Below are positions 17,957-26,232 of a stretch of 64,000 nucleotides of DNA, in pieces. Location of the stretch: NCBI GenBank assembly GCA_963668585.1, contig OY764869.1:2604001-2668000 (forward strand). Direction: 5' to 3'. The position numbers and the translations under genes are program-made. The DNA is from Bin87 sp963668585 (GTDB lineage Bacteria > Chloroflexota > Dehalococcoidia > Lucifugimonadales > UBA3495). Within the stretch, counting starts at the first letter, position 1. Every line of letters starts with the position of its first letter. The notes under the pieces were generated by a model. The model did no database searches and was not told the origin of the DNA. It worked only from the letters and a program-made list of their open reading frames with translations.

Positions 17957-17986
17957 TTGACATCGTCTGCGGCCCACAAATACAAT
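17957..17986 (+). promoter_or_regulatory. Predicted sigma70 promoter upstream of HMGL-like gene
   Basis: Consensus TTGACA (17957-17962), an 18-nt spacer and TACAAT (17981-17986), about 70 nt before the ATG at 18060. The rest of the 17716-18059 gap shows no convincing gene. Confidence 0.65.
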
Positions 17987-18059
17987 CCCGGCATCCCGCA
18001 CTAGTTGCAGTGCCGTCGTTAAACACAGCCGCTGCCGTATGCAGCCGGAGGACTCACCC

Positions 18060-19253
18060 ATGCCACAGCAATGGCCCACAGTTCACTACAAAGAAGAAGG
18101 TATGCGCGAGGGCATGCAGATTGAGGACGCCAACATCTCCGTTGATGACAAAGTTGAACTCCTCGACATGCTCTCGGAAACCGGCCTCAACAGCATCGTC
18201 GTCGGCTCATTCGTCAGCCCGAAATGGACGCCCCAGATGGAGCGAATCGACGAGATCGTCACCAGGTTCACGCCCAAAGCCGGCGTCACATACTCGGCTC
18301 TCGCGCTCAACTCTCGCGGCGTGGAACGGGCCCGTGCCTACTCGCCGCCCCTGACCATCGAGCGGGACAAGTATCCCCGGCTGTCGTGCCACCTCTGCGA
18401 CGTGTTCGCCCGACGCAACACCAACCGAAGCCAGATGGACGAAATGGAGCGCTGGCCGGCCATTATTGCCCAGGCGCAGGAGGTCGGAATCACCGAAGCC
18501 GGTATCGGTTGTAACGCATCCTGGGGTTCCAACTTTCTGGGTGAATTCCCGGTTGATAGCCTGATGACCCTGCTGGAATACCAGCACGGCCTTTGGGACG
18601 AGGCAGGCATCAAGGTGGCCAGTTGCTCGATGGGCGACCCCATGAGCCACTGCACTCCCGCCAAGGTTGAAGAGAGCATCGTCAGGGTCAAGGAGCGCTG
18701 GCCGGAAATCAATCACTTCCGGTTGCACTTGCACAACGGGCGCAACATGGCCATCGCGTCCGCCTATGCCGCGATGCGCGTTCTGGGCCCTGAGGATACC
18801 CTTGAGCTGGACGGAACCATCGGTGGTTTCGGCGGCTGCCCGTACTGCGGGAACGGCCGTGCCACCGGTATGGCGCCCACCGAAGACTTGCTCCACATGA
18901 TGGAGGATATGGGTATCCCAACCGGCGTGGACATCGACAAGCTCATCGATTGCGTATGGGCAGCCGAGCGCATCATGGGTCGGGAACTTTACGGTCATGT
19001 TTCCAAGGCCGGGCCGAGGCCTCGCGCCAGCGCCGGCAACCTTTACGACATCAACATGCCCTTCGTGGAGACCCTCGAACAGGCCACCCACTTCAAGAAG
19101 GGCGAGCAGATGTATGAAGGCGGCATCTACCCGTACCGCGAGCCTGTCACCAGCCCCTACCGCGACCGGATTGACCAGGGTCTTCCAGCATTTGGCGCGG
19201 GCCCCGGCGAATTCCCGTGGAATCAGGATTGGCTTCCCAAGGCTGACAGCTAG
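18060..19253 (+). CDS. HMG-CoA lyase-like DRE-TIM metallolyase
   Basis: 397-aa protein of the pyruvate-carboxyltransferase/HMG-CoA lyase family. An EGMREGMQIEDANISV segment near the N-terminus matches the RDG(L/M)Q-E active-site strand, with the first catalytic Asp replaced by Glu. GSFVSPKWTPQM is typical of HMGL-like enzymes. RLHLHNGRN supplies the metal-binding HxH, and DGTIGGFGGCPYCGNG corresponds to the glycine/cysteine loop of HMG-CoA lyase. The start at 18060 has a GGAGG site 8 nt upstream. These enzymes cleave or form C-C bonds next to CoA thioesters. The CoA transferase 3 kb away could feed it, but the substrate is unknown. Confidence 0.8.
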   Translation: MPQQWPTVHYKEEGMREGMQIEDANISVDDKVELLDMLSETGLNSIVVGSFVSPKWTPQMERIDEIVTRFTPKAGVTYSALALNSRGVERARAYSPPLTIERDKYPRLSCHLCDVFARRNTNRSQMDEMERWPAIIAQAQEVGITEAGIGCNASWGSNFLGEFPVDSLMTLLEYQHGLWDEAGIKVASCSMGDPMSHCTPAKVEESIVRVKERWPEINHFRLHLHNGRNMAIASAYAAMRVLGPEDTLELDGTIGGFGGCPYCGNGRATGMAPTEDLLHMMEDMGIPTGVDIDKLIDCVWAAERIMGRELYGHVSKAGPRPRASAGNLYDINMPFVETLEQATHFKKGEQMYEGGIYPYREPVTSPYRDRIDQGLPAFGAGPGEFPWNQDWLPKADS

Positions 19254-19278
19254 ACCGGGTTGGTGCGATAAAACTTTT

Positions 19279-19310
19279 GGGGGCGGGTTTCAAACCCGCC
19301 CCCGATTTTT
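19279..19310 (+). terminator. Terminator built from a GGGCGGGTTT palindrome
   Basis: Perfect 12-bp inverted repeat (19279-19290 and 19292-19303 around one C) followed by GATTTTT, between convergent genes. The core is the same palindrome that forms the 83-bp tandem array at 39.7-40.1 kb, so a dispersed repeat appears to serve as terminator here. Confidence 0.75.
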
Positions 19311-19334
19311 GACAACCGTTGAGATTTTCGGTCG

Positions 19335-20324
19335 TTACGCAGATGCGCACGCAACCGATATGACGTTCATGGCAGTTTCGGGCACCGCGTCCTGGGTCCA
19401 ATTGGCGCCGCCGTCGTGCGTGCCGAATACCTGACCCCGCCGCGTGCAGAAATAAACCTGGGACGGATCCTGACGGTTGACCGCCACGCCAAAGGTCGTG
19501 CTGCCTGGGTTGATGCCCTGATCGAAGCGTTCCCAGGTTTCTCCGAGGTTGGTCGTCCGCATGACGCCACCCTGCTCGCTCCCGAAATTCATTCCTACGC
19601 AGGCGTAGAGCGTATTCGGGTCGGTCGGGTCCCTGACCACTCCCCGCGAGTACATGATATCGGAGAATTTGCCAAATTCGCAGTCCTGCCAAGATGCTCC
19701 CTTGTCAGTGCTGCGCCAAACTCCGGTGCGGTTGGAAATCAGCACCGAGTTGGAATCAGCGCCGCCCACCGCCACGCCGTGCAGGTCAAGCAGGTCCACG
19801 TCTCCGGCAAACTCGTTGTTGCGAATGGTCCAGGTGTGTCCGCCATCGGTGCTGCTGGCGGCTCCGCCAACTTCCAGCGCCGCGTACATATTGTTGGGGT
19901 TGGACGCTTCGATATCGATTCCCAGGATTCTCATGGCGAATGCCATCTGAACCTGGCTGGGGTTGGAAACCGTGGCGATGTGCGCCCAGTTCTCGCCGCC
20001 GTCCTCGCTCTTGAATACCTCGGCTCCCTCGGTTCCTGCGAACATCACGTTGGTGTCGTTGGGGTGGAACCTGATAGACCACACGACGCGCCCTTCGGTC
20101 ATGTTCATGCGCTGCCAGTGGTCACCGCCGTCGGTGCTCCGGTAGATTCCCCGCTGTGTGCCACAGAAAATGGTACGAGGGTCATTGGGATGGATCGCTA
20201 TCGCGCGCGCTTGGGTCGCCGGCGCGAGACCGTCCGTCAACAAATCCCAGTGGGCGTCGCCGGCCGCTTTGCGATACAGTCCGCTGGCTTCGGCGCCAAC
20301 GTAAACAATTGTGTTGCCCGCCAT
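19335..20324 (-). CDS. BNR/Asp-box repeat beta-propeller protein
   Basis: 329-aa protein made of repeated Asp-box hairpins: YRSTDGGDHW, FKSEDGGENW, SSTDGGHTW, WRSTDKGASW and MRTTNLGETW. They are spaced about 45-60 residues apart, as in sialidase-like or sortilin-type propellers (glycosyl hydrolase / YCF48-like groups). No signal peptide is evident. The start at 20324 is set by AAGGAGGT upstream of the ATG; seven upstream codons in frame lack a ribosome site. These proteins are common in Dehalococcoidia-type genomes, but their function is not known. It is probably a monocistronic gene. Confidence 0.8.
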   Translation of the reverse strand: MAGNTIVYVGAEASGLYRKAAGDAHWDLLTDGLAPATQARAIAIHPNDPRTIFCGTQRGIYRSTDGGDHWQRMNMTEGRVVWSIRFHPNDTNVMFAGTEGAEVFKSEDGGENWAHIATVSNPSQVQMAFAMRILGIDIEASNPNNMYAALEVGGAASSTDGGHTWTIRNNEFAGDVDLLDLHGVAVGGADSNSVLISNRTGVWRSTDKGASWQDCEFGKFSDIMYSRGVVRDPTDPNTLYACVGMNFGSEQGGVMRTTNLGETWERFDQGINPGSTTFGVAVNRQDPSQVYFCTRRGQVFGTHDGGANWTQDAVPETAMNVISVACASA

Positions 20325-20436
20325 GGTGCTACCTCCTTGGTGCATGTGTCGAATCGGTTATTGTTGACGACATTTCAGCAAACCAGCGGGCGGATGTCAA
20401 ACGCCACGGGCGGCAGGAGCGTGTTAAACTTTGAAA

Positions 20437-21189
20437 TCATTGCCGTCTGTCGCTGGAATCTGCTCTCACGACCGCGAGGGTCAGTCCCCAAACTGACGCC
20501 GCGCCCGCATCCTTCAGGACGGCAGCGCAGACGCCCATCGTACTTCCGGTGGTCGCCACATCGTCCACCAGGATGAACCTGGCGCCTACAGGATCGCAGT
20601 GCCCGGCAACCGCCACGCTGCCTGCTACGTTCACCGCCCGCTCGGCGGCGGCGCTGATGCCCGCCTGTGGGTCAGCCGGTCGGATTCTCGCCAGTGCGCC
20701 CGGTTCGTACCTCAAGCCGCTACGGCCGGCCACCCGGCGGGCCAGCAACTCAGCCTGATTGTACCCGCGTTCGCGCTGGCGGGATATGTGCATCGGTACG
20801 GGTGCAACCACATCGCCGGGCAACGGGTTGTCGATCAGATAATCCGCCAGCAGGTCTCCCAGTTGTGATGCAGCCGACCGGAGCCCTCCATATTTGAGCG
20901 CGAGAATGGCCTGGCGCACAGCCCCTGAGTACAGATACGGAGATCGGATTCCGTCAAAGGGCCGGCCGGATTCAACGCACACCTGGCACCTTGAAAAATC
21001 ACCGGGCGCCGCGCACACTTCGCAATATGGCGGATTCAGAACCGGCAGAGACTCGAGGCAAGAATCACAGATCACGCCTCCGCTGTTGCCGCAGGAAGCA
21101 CAATCCACCGGGAATACTGCGTCGAGGAGTCCACGCCCGGCCTGGACGGCCAGATCTCGCAACAGGACTATGCCGCTACTCGGAGGCAT
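20437..21189 (-). CDS. comF: ComF-family phosphoribosyltransferase-like protein
   Basis: 250-aa ComF/GntX family protein. An N-terminal double zinc ribbon (CASCGNSGGVICDSC, then YCEVC and RCQVC) precedes a type I phosphoribosyltransferase fold with the PRPP loop ILVDDVATTGSTM at about residues 208-220. ComF proteins take part in DNA uptake in naturally competent bacteria; in other lineages the role is unclear. The start overlaps the end of the zinc-ribbon NUDIX gene by 14 nt, so the two are translationally linked. Confidence 0.88.
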   Translation of the reverse strand: MPPSSGIVLLRDLAVQAGRGLLDAVFPVDCASCGNSGGVICDSCLESLPVLNPPYCEVCAAPGDFSRCQVCVESGRPFDGIRSPYLYSGAVRQAILALKYGGLRSAASQLGDLLADYLIDNPLPGDVVAPVPMHISRQRERGYNQAELLARRVAGRSGLRYEPGALARIRPADPQAGISAAAERAVNVAGSVAVAGHCDPVGARFILVDDVATTGSTMGVCAAVLKDAGAASVWGLTLAVVRADSSDRRQ

Positions 21190-21700
21190 GTTCGGACACG
21201 TTGCTATGGTTTTGCCGCATCGCGTGATATTCGCGAATTATGGTCTCATCCCTGGGGAACGCCAGCGGCGGTAACTCATCCGCTGCGAAAAATCCCACCT
21301 CAAGACACTCAGGACCTGCGATCAATTCCCCGCCAGTTTCTGTGGCTGCATAGGCCACCACGACTACAGGATGCTGTGATTGAGAGAACACACCGATCAG
21401 TTCGCCGATGCTGACCCTGAGTCCGGTTTCTTCCCAAACCTCACGAGCGGCAGCCGCTTCTACCAATTCGCCACGGTCAACGTAACCACCCGGCAGGCTC
21501 CACAGTCCGTAACCCGTCGGCATCGCACGTCGGACCAGCAATGCCCGGTCGTCGCGTTGAATCACGCACGTTGCCGCTACCTTCGGGTCGTAATATACGA
21601 CCCGGCCACAGGCAGGACATACCGGTCGCGTTCGGCCTTCCAATTGGCGCGATTCGAGCCTCGTGCCGCATCCGGCGCAAAATTGATCTTCAGACGACAC
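21176..21700 (-). CDS. Zinc-ribbon NUDIX hydrolase
   Basis: 174-aa NUDIX protein with an N-terminal zinc ribbon (Cys8, Cys11, Cys28, Cys31) and the NUDIX box GGYVDRGELVEAAAAREVWEETG, given here as GGYVDRGE and REVWEETG. The layout recalls the NudC/ADP-ribose-pyrophosphatase group, which hydrolyses NADH or nucleoside-diphosphate derivatives. The start codon is GTG at 21700. It is followed by comF with a 14-nt overlap. The substrate is not determinable from sequence. Confidence 0.85.
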   Translation of the reverse strand: MSSEDQFCAGCGTRLESRQLEGRTRPVCPACGRVVYYDPKVAATCVIQRDDRALLVRRAMPTGYGLWSLPGGYVDRGELVEAAAAREVWEETGLRVSIGELIGVFSQSQHPVVVVAYAATETGGELIAGPECLEVGFFAADELPPLAFPRDETIIREYHAMRQNHSNVSEHASE

Positions 21701-21739
21701 GGCTAGGATAATCCTTGGTTACCATAACATGGAAAACCG

Positions 21740-22669
21740 CTAGCCGAGCAACGCTGTTACGGCGTTCCGGTCGGGCATGGAATCCTGAGCGCCAACTTTG
21801 GTGACGGCCAATCCGCCGGCTGCCGCGCCCCACCGAGCCGCTTCAGGCAACGACTTTCCTTCAGACAGGGCAATCGCCAGCGCGCCGTTGAAAGCGTCCC
21901 CCGCGGCGACGGTGTCCACGGCCGAAACTGGGAATGGCGGTACCATCCCGCTTTCTCGGCCGTTTGCCCAGAACGCGCCGAGAGCGCCCAATTTAACCGT
22001 CACCGCCCCTGCCCCTCGGGCAAGCAGGTCGCTCGCCGCCGCCTCCGCCGCGCAAAAATCATCAACCGGATATCCCACCAATGCTGCGGCTTCGGTCTCG
22101 TTGGGTGTGATGACCGATATGTGCTCGTAGAAATTTTCAGGAACCGGCCGCACCGGGCCGGGATCCAGGATGACGGTCACGCCCTGCGCAGCCGCGTGTT
22201 GTGCCACACGCAATGAGAGATCCACGGAAACTTCCAATTGCAACAACAACGCGGAAGTTTCAGGCAATAGAGCGATGATTGAATCAAACTCTGCTTCGCC
22301 GCAGGTGTCATTGGCGCCCAGCGCTTGGACGATTCGGTTTTGGCCGCCTTCGCCCACACTGATCACCGCGATGCCTGAGCTGGTGCCTTGCGAGACGCCA
22401 ACCGCACCGGTTGCCACATTCGCAGACTGTAGCAGTTCCAGCAGTTGTGGGCCGAATATATCGTCGCCGACACGGCCCACCATGACTGACCTGGCGCCCA
22501 TCCGTGCCGCTGCCACTGCTTGATTTGCTCCTTTCCCCCCGGCGTATGTGACGAACCGATTGCCCACCACGGTTTCGCCGTCAGCCGGCAAACGGTCGGA
22601 GAAGGTGACCAGATCCATGTTGATCCCACCCAGGGATATGATCAGAGGACGCTCAGAGAGGTTGGACAT
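21740..22669 (-). CDS. rbsK: PfkB-family carbohydrate kinase, ribokinase-like
   Basis: 309-aa ribokinase-family kinase. The N-terminal substrate motif is YAGGKGANQAVAAARMGA. The C-terminal ATP and anion-hole motif is DTVAAGDAFNGALAIALSEG, with Asp of GDAF as the catalytic base. VITPNETEAAALVG is also typical of ribokinase, so D-ribose is the likeliest substrate, though related sugars or nucleosides are possible. No ribose transporter or nucleosidase is adjacent. It is divergent from the CoA transferase gene. Confidence 0.88.
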   Translation of the reverse strand: MSNLSERPLIISLGGINMDLVTFSDRLPADGETVVGNRFVTYAGGKGANQAVAAARMGARSVMVGRVGDDIFGPQLLELLQSANVATGAVGVSQGTSSGIAVISVGEGGQNRIVQALGANDTCGEAEFDSIIALLPETSALLLQLEVSVDLSLRVAQHAAAQGVTVILDPGPVRPVPENFYEHISVITPNETEAAALVGYPVDDFCAAEAAASDLLARGAGAVTVKLGALGAFWANGRESGMVPPFPVSAVDTVAAGDAFNGALAIALSEGKSLPEAARWGAAAGGLAVTKVGAQDSMPDRNAVTALLG

Positions 22670-22750
22670 CGGGACGCACGCTCGACATAACGGAAAATCG
22701 GCCTCACGCTAACACCGGCTTTCGCACGCGTCAATGTACAGTTGGCCCCG

Positions 22751-22759
22751 TGCTATAAT
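22751..22759 (+). promoter_or_regulatory. Extended -10 promoter of the CoA transferase gene
   Basis: TG (22751-22752), one base, TATAAT (22754-22759), 33 nt before the ATG at 22792. The -35 region is poor, as is usual with an extended -10. Confidence 0.55.
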
Positions 22760-22791
22760 CCGGCGAAACTGAAAAAGCGAGGACTGGAACG

Positions 22792-24015
22792 ATGCCTCAG
22801 CCTTTGGAGAACATCAAGGTCGTGGACCTTACCCGCACGCTGGCGGGGCCGTTTTGCACCCAAAATCTGGCGGACATGGGGGCCGATGTCATCAAGATCG
22901 AGGAACCCAACGACGGAGACGAAACGCGGAAATGGCCACCCATTTGGAACGGCGAAAGCACGCAGTTTCTGTCATTCAACCGCAACAAGCGGAGCCTCTC
23001 GGTCAACCTGAAGTCGACGGAGGGCCTTGAAGTAGTAAAGAAACTGGCGACTGAAGCCGACGTGATGATTGAGAGTTTCCGCGCGGGCACCCTGGCTCGG
23101 ATGGGTTTGGGTTACGACGACATCAAGGCACTCAACCCGGACATCGTGTACTGCACCATTTCCGGTTATGGGCGCACCGGACCCATGGCCAACAAACCGG
23201 GCTACGACCTGATTATCCAGGCGTACAGCGGGCTGATGCACCTGACCGGCGATCCGAACGGCCCGCCGCAGCGAGTCGGGTTCTCGTTGGTTGACCTTTT
23301 CACCGGCATGCTGGCGTATGGTTCCATAGTCACCGCCCTGTATCATCGGGACAAAACCGGCGAAGGCCAACTGATTGATACGGCTCTGCTGGACGGCCAG
23401 GTCGCCGCGATGAGTTACCATGCCACCGGTTTTATTGGCACAGGAATCGAACCGCATCGGTTGGGTTCGGGACACCCGAGTCTGGTGCCTTACCAGAGTT
23501 TCCAGGCGGCCGACGGCTTTTTCATCCTGGGTGTGGCCAACCCCAACCTCTGGGAACGGTTCTGTAATGCCATCGGGCACCCTGACCTCAAGGACGACCC
23601 CAAGTTCGCGACGAATCCGGATCGGGTGGCGCACCGGACGGAGATGGTTGATTTGCTCAACAGCATATTCGCGACCAATACCGTGGCCCACTGGGTGAAG
23701 GTGATTGACGAGGCGGGAGTTCCCGTTGGGCCGATCAACAAAACGTCAGACGTTGTGGCGGACGAACAAGTCAAGGCCAGGGAGATGTTCCTGGAGATCA
23801 ACCATCCCAAAGTGCCGGACCTCAGGGTTCCCAACTCCCCGATCAAGCTGCAGGGGACGCCGGCTGAATTGCGCAGGGCTCCGCCGGCGCTGGGGGAACA
23901 CAACGAGGAAGTGCTGGCGGAATTGGGTTACGACTCCGAGGCGTTCGCAAAGATGCTGGAATCGGGAGCGGTTGGAGAGCCCGGCAAGGAGATCAGCGGG
24001 GTCGGCGGCCACTGA
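22792..24015 (+). CDS. CaiB/BaiF family (class III) CoA transferase
   Basis: 407-aa class III CoA transferase, which moves CoA between carboxylic acids through an aspartyl-CoA intermediate. The N-terminal VVDLTRTLAGPFCTQNLADMGADVIKIE segment is diagnostic of the family. The catalytic Asp lies in the GYDLIIQAYSGLM region and the C-terminal half carries TALLDGQVAAMSYHA. Formyl-CoA, carnitine, succinyl or aromatic substrates are possible. It is a single-gene unit between its own promoter and a strong terminator, and many paralogues are expected in SAR202-like genomes. Confidence 0.9.
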   Translation: MPQPLENIKVVDLTRTLAGPFCTQNLADMGADVIKIEEPNDGDETRKWPPIWNGESTQFLSFNRNKRSLSVNLKSTEGLEVVKKLATEADVMIESFRAGTLARMGLGYDDIKALNPDIVYCTISGYGRTGPMANKPGYDLIIQAYSGLMHLTGDPNGPPQRVGFSLVDLFTGMLAYGSIVTALYHRDKTGEGQLIDTALLDGQVAAMSYHATGFIGTGIEPHRLGSGHPSLVPYQSFQAADGFFILGVANPNLWERFCNAIGHPDLKDDPKFATNPDRVAHRTEMVDLLNSIFATNTVAHWVKVIDEAGVPVGPINKTSDVVADEQVKAREMFLEINHPKVPDLRVPNSPIKLQGTPAELRRAPPALGEHNEEVLAELGYDSEAFAKMLESGAVGEPGKEISGVGGH

Positions 24016-24105
24016 TTCCAGTTGGTTCGCACAATGCGCGTTATGTAGTGTCACTACCTGATCTGGACAGCGTTTTGACATAACGTGTGGCATTGCGAAC
24101 TTAGA

Positions 24106-24132
24106 GGGGCAACCGATTGGTTGCCCCCTTTA
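24106..24132 (+). terminator. Terminator after CoA transferase gene
   Basis: 9-bp stem GGGGCAACC (24106-24114), loop GATT, GGTTGCCCC (24119-24127), then CTTTATAT. Confidence 0.75.
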
Positions 24133-24181
24133 TATGCCTCCAAAACTGGCATATTCCTGGGAGCGCGAGGGGATCGAACGG

Positions 24182-24210
24182 TTGCCGGATCAAGGGGGCC
24201 GGGCTATAAT
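24182..24210 (+). promoter_or_regulatory. Promoter of the tRNA operon
   Basis: TTGCCG (24182-24187), a 17-nt spacer and TATAAT (24205-24210), 19 nt before the first mature tRNA base. Confidence 0.75.
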
Positions 24211-24229
24211 GATTTACGGAGTCTCGCTG

Positions 24230-24305
24230 GGGCGGTTAGCTCAGCGGTTAGAGCGCCTCGTTCACACCGAGGAGGTCGGAGGTTCAAATCCTCCATCGCC
24301 CACCA
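24230..24305 (+). tRNA. tRNA-Val (anticodon CAC)
   Basis: Complete cloverleaf: acceptor GGGCGGT/ATCGCCC, discriminator A, encoded CCA. Anticodon stem CCTCG/CGAGG with loop TTCACAC gives anticodon CAC, reading GUG. First gene of a four-tRNA operon. Confidence 0.95.
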
Positions 24306-24346
24306 TCCGCCGCAGCAAATGGCTCTTTAACACGGAAAACCACCAA

Positions 24347-24432
24347 GCCGAGGTGGCGAAACGGCAGACGCGCTGCGTTCAGGGCGCAGTGTCCATTAGG
24401 ACGTGTGGGTTCAAATCCCTCCCTCGGCACCA
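24347..24432 (+). tRNA. tRNA-Leu (anticodon CAG)
   Basis: 86 nt with a long variable arm, as expected for class II tRNAs. Acceptor GCCGAGG/CCTCGGC, discriminator A, encoded CCA. Anticodon loop TTCAGGG gives CAG, reading CUG. Confidence 0.95.
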
Positions 24433-24443
24433 TTTTCCGACGC

Positions 24444-24519
24444 GCGCTTGTAGCTCAGTGGATAGAGCGCTGCCCTGCGGAGGCAGAGGTCGTGAGTTCG
24501 AATCTCGCCAAGCGCGCCA
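24444..24519 (+). tRNA. tRNA-Arg (anticodon GCG)
   Basis: 76 nt; acceptor GCGCTTG/CAAGCGC, discriminator G, encoded CCA. D stem GCTC/GAGC; anticodon stem CTGCC/GGCAG with loop CTGCGGA, so the anticodon is GCG (codons CGC and CGU). Most bacteria read these with an A34 (inosine) tRNA, so this anticodon is worth noting. Confidence 0.92.
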
Positions 24520-24545
24520 TTTTCATGTGTGCGCCGCGCTCGTGC

Positions 24546-24622
24546 GGGCGGTTAGCTCAGATGGTTAGAGCGTCTGCTTTACACGCAGAAGGCCGGGGGT
24601 TCGAGTCCCTCACCGCCCACCA
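24546..24622 (+). tRNA. tRNA-Val (anticodon TAC)
   Basis: 77 nt; acceptor GGGCGGT/ACCGCCC, discriminator A, encoded CCA. Anticodon stem TCTGC/GCAGA with loop TTTACAC gives UAC. It complements the CAC valine tRNA in the same operon. Confidence 0.95.
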
Positions 24623-24870
24623 GACCGACAATCGAACCCATCTCGAGCCTTTAGCCGGATCGTCTCAAAACTGTTGGTATCATCGCTGAATCGGTCAATG
24701 CTGCGGCTGGACGCGCACGTAATGGGTACGACAATCTACGGTGGGGTGTTTCCGTCGGGCAAAGACCATCCCTGCGCTCCAACGGGCCCTGCCGTTGATC
24801 CAGGGTTGGCGACGCGGAACATCAAACGAGGGACATCGCCGAACGGCATCGGCGTTAGTGAATTTTTGTC

Positions 24871-25185
24871 ATGATGGAACACAAGGGCATACGGTGGGGG
24901 TATGTTTTTTTGCGCGCACCCAACTTTCTCAGCGGCGAAGACCGCGAGAAACTGATGACCGCCGCGATTGAGATGTACCTTGCCGGTGAAGACGAACGCG
25001 ACGTGGAAAGCGTCGGATTCGAGGGGCGTCTGTACACGGAGCGGCGATTTGAGATGCTGGGCGGGTTCGGAGGGCAGCGCTTTGACGTGGACCTGGAAAC
25101 CGCTCACGGCCGAGACACCGGGACGTTCCTGGTCAGTGAGCAAACCCGCGGGTTGGGCGGTGGTCAGGGGTTCTCGCGCAACTGA
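24871..25185 (+). CDS. Hypothetical protein, 104 aa
   Basis: Not recognised. The predicted soluble protein is rich in charged residues, starts MMEHKGIRWGYVFLRAPNF and ends in a glycine-rich tail (TRGLGGGQGFSRN). No ribosome-binding site is clear before either of the two adjacent ATG codons. The frame has amino-acid composition like a real protein and no better frame overlaps it. It lies between the tRNA operon and the PAC2 gene. Moderate confidence that it is a gene; no function proposed. Confidence 0.5.
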   Translation: MMEHKGIRWGYVFLRAPNFLSGEDREKLMTAAIEMYLAGEDERDVESVGFEGRLYTERRFEMLGGFGGQRFDVDLETAHGRDTGTFLVSEQTRGLGGGQGFSRN

Positions 25186-25263
25186 TCGCCCGGGGCGCAT
25201 CGGCCGTTTGTGGTATATTAGGCGAAATCCAAGCGTGGCAGCAGGGCAGGGAGGCGGTCCACT

Positions 25264-26214
25264 ATGCCAGAGGAACTCTTCACGTTCACGGACAAACCCG
25301 AGGCCAACCATCTGATTGCTGGTTGGCGTCGGCAGTGGTCAAATGGTGGTCGCATCTCCAGTGGCCTTCCCCGTTACCTCATCGAAAAGAATGGCGGCCG
25401 GCAGATCGGGCAGATGTCGGAATACGTGAACCGGATGTGCTATCCGTTCCAGGTAGCCGGGACACACGACGCCTTCCGGCCGGCGGCCGCGTTCCATGAG
25501 GGCCTCCCAAGTTCCGCCATGTCGCGGCAAAACTCGTTCTACGAAATCGGCAATGGGCTGTTGGTATTCCTTGGGGAAGAACCCTGGTATCGGCTGGACA
25601 TCTACTCGGAAGCCTTTTTCACCGCCATCGCCGACCTTGGAATCCGGCAGACAGTTGCTGTGGAGGGGGTCAATGGCCCAGCCCCTCCGGATCTCGAGAG
25701 GCGGATCACCTGCGTGTATTCCCAAGCACAGATGCGCGAGCAATTGGAACGCTACGGGGTTCAGTTCTCAAGCTATGGGAGCAGGGGAAGGCAGGGACCG
25801 ACAATCGGCATGGCGCTGGTATCGGTGGCGCACTACGAGTATCCCGATGTTCAGATGTTCCGCATGGGCGCGATGGCGCCGATGTATCCGTTTATGACCA
25901 GCAATAATAACCAGTTGGGCATCACGCAGGATCACCGGGCTTACTATGATATCCTGCGGCGGTTGCGCTCCCTGTTCGACATTGAGATGGACCTCTCGGA
26001 ACTTGAGCAGATGGGCAATCGTGAGTCGCAAGAACTGCTGGACAACCTGGAGCGCCTGGGCAGCACCAACAATGAAGCCAAGCAGATCATCGACCAAGTG
26101 CGGCTGGACTACCAGTACACCCCGTTTGTGGAACCGGTTGATCTGGACCCTGCCCTTGACCAGGCCCTCGAAAACATCCTGCGGGATATCGGTGAATCCA
26201 ACCGCGATCCTTAG
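25264..26214 (+). CDS. PAC2 family protein
   Basis: 316-aa protein resembling the PAC2 (proteasome assembly chaperone 2-like) family, which is widespread in actinobacteria, archaea and Chloroflexota. Supporting segments are LIAGWRRQWSNGGR near the N-terminus, FLGEEPWYRLDIYSEAFF, and the central GPTIGMALVSVAHYEYPD preceding the C-terminal helical part. A GGGAGG site lies upstream of the ATG. No proteasome genes are in the window. The bacterial role is not established. Confidence 0.75.
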   Translation: MPEELFTFTDKPEANHLIAGWRRQWSNGGRISSGLPRYLIEKNGGRQIGQMSEYVNRMCYPFQVAGTHDAFRPAAAFHEGLPSSAMSRQNSFYEIGNGLLVFLGEEPWYRLDIYSEAFFTAIADLGIRQTVAVEGVNGPAPPDLERRITCVYSQAQMREQLERYGVQFSSYGSRGRQGPTIGMALVSVAHYEYPDVQMFRMGAMAPMYPFMTSNNNQLGITQDHRAYYDILRRLRSLFDIEMDLSELEQMGNRESQELLDNLERLGSTNNEAKQIIDQVRLDYQYTPFVEPVDLDPALDQALENILRDIGESNRDP

Positions 26215-26232
26215 CACACGGATCGGTGGCGA

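Noticed and set aside
17724..18026. 100-codon reverse frame between speB and the HMGL-like gene
   Set aside because: Overlaps the strong plus-strand promoter, lacks a ribosome site and looks random.
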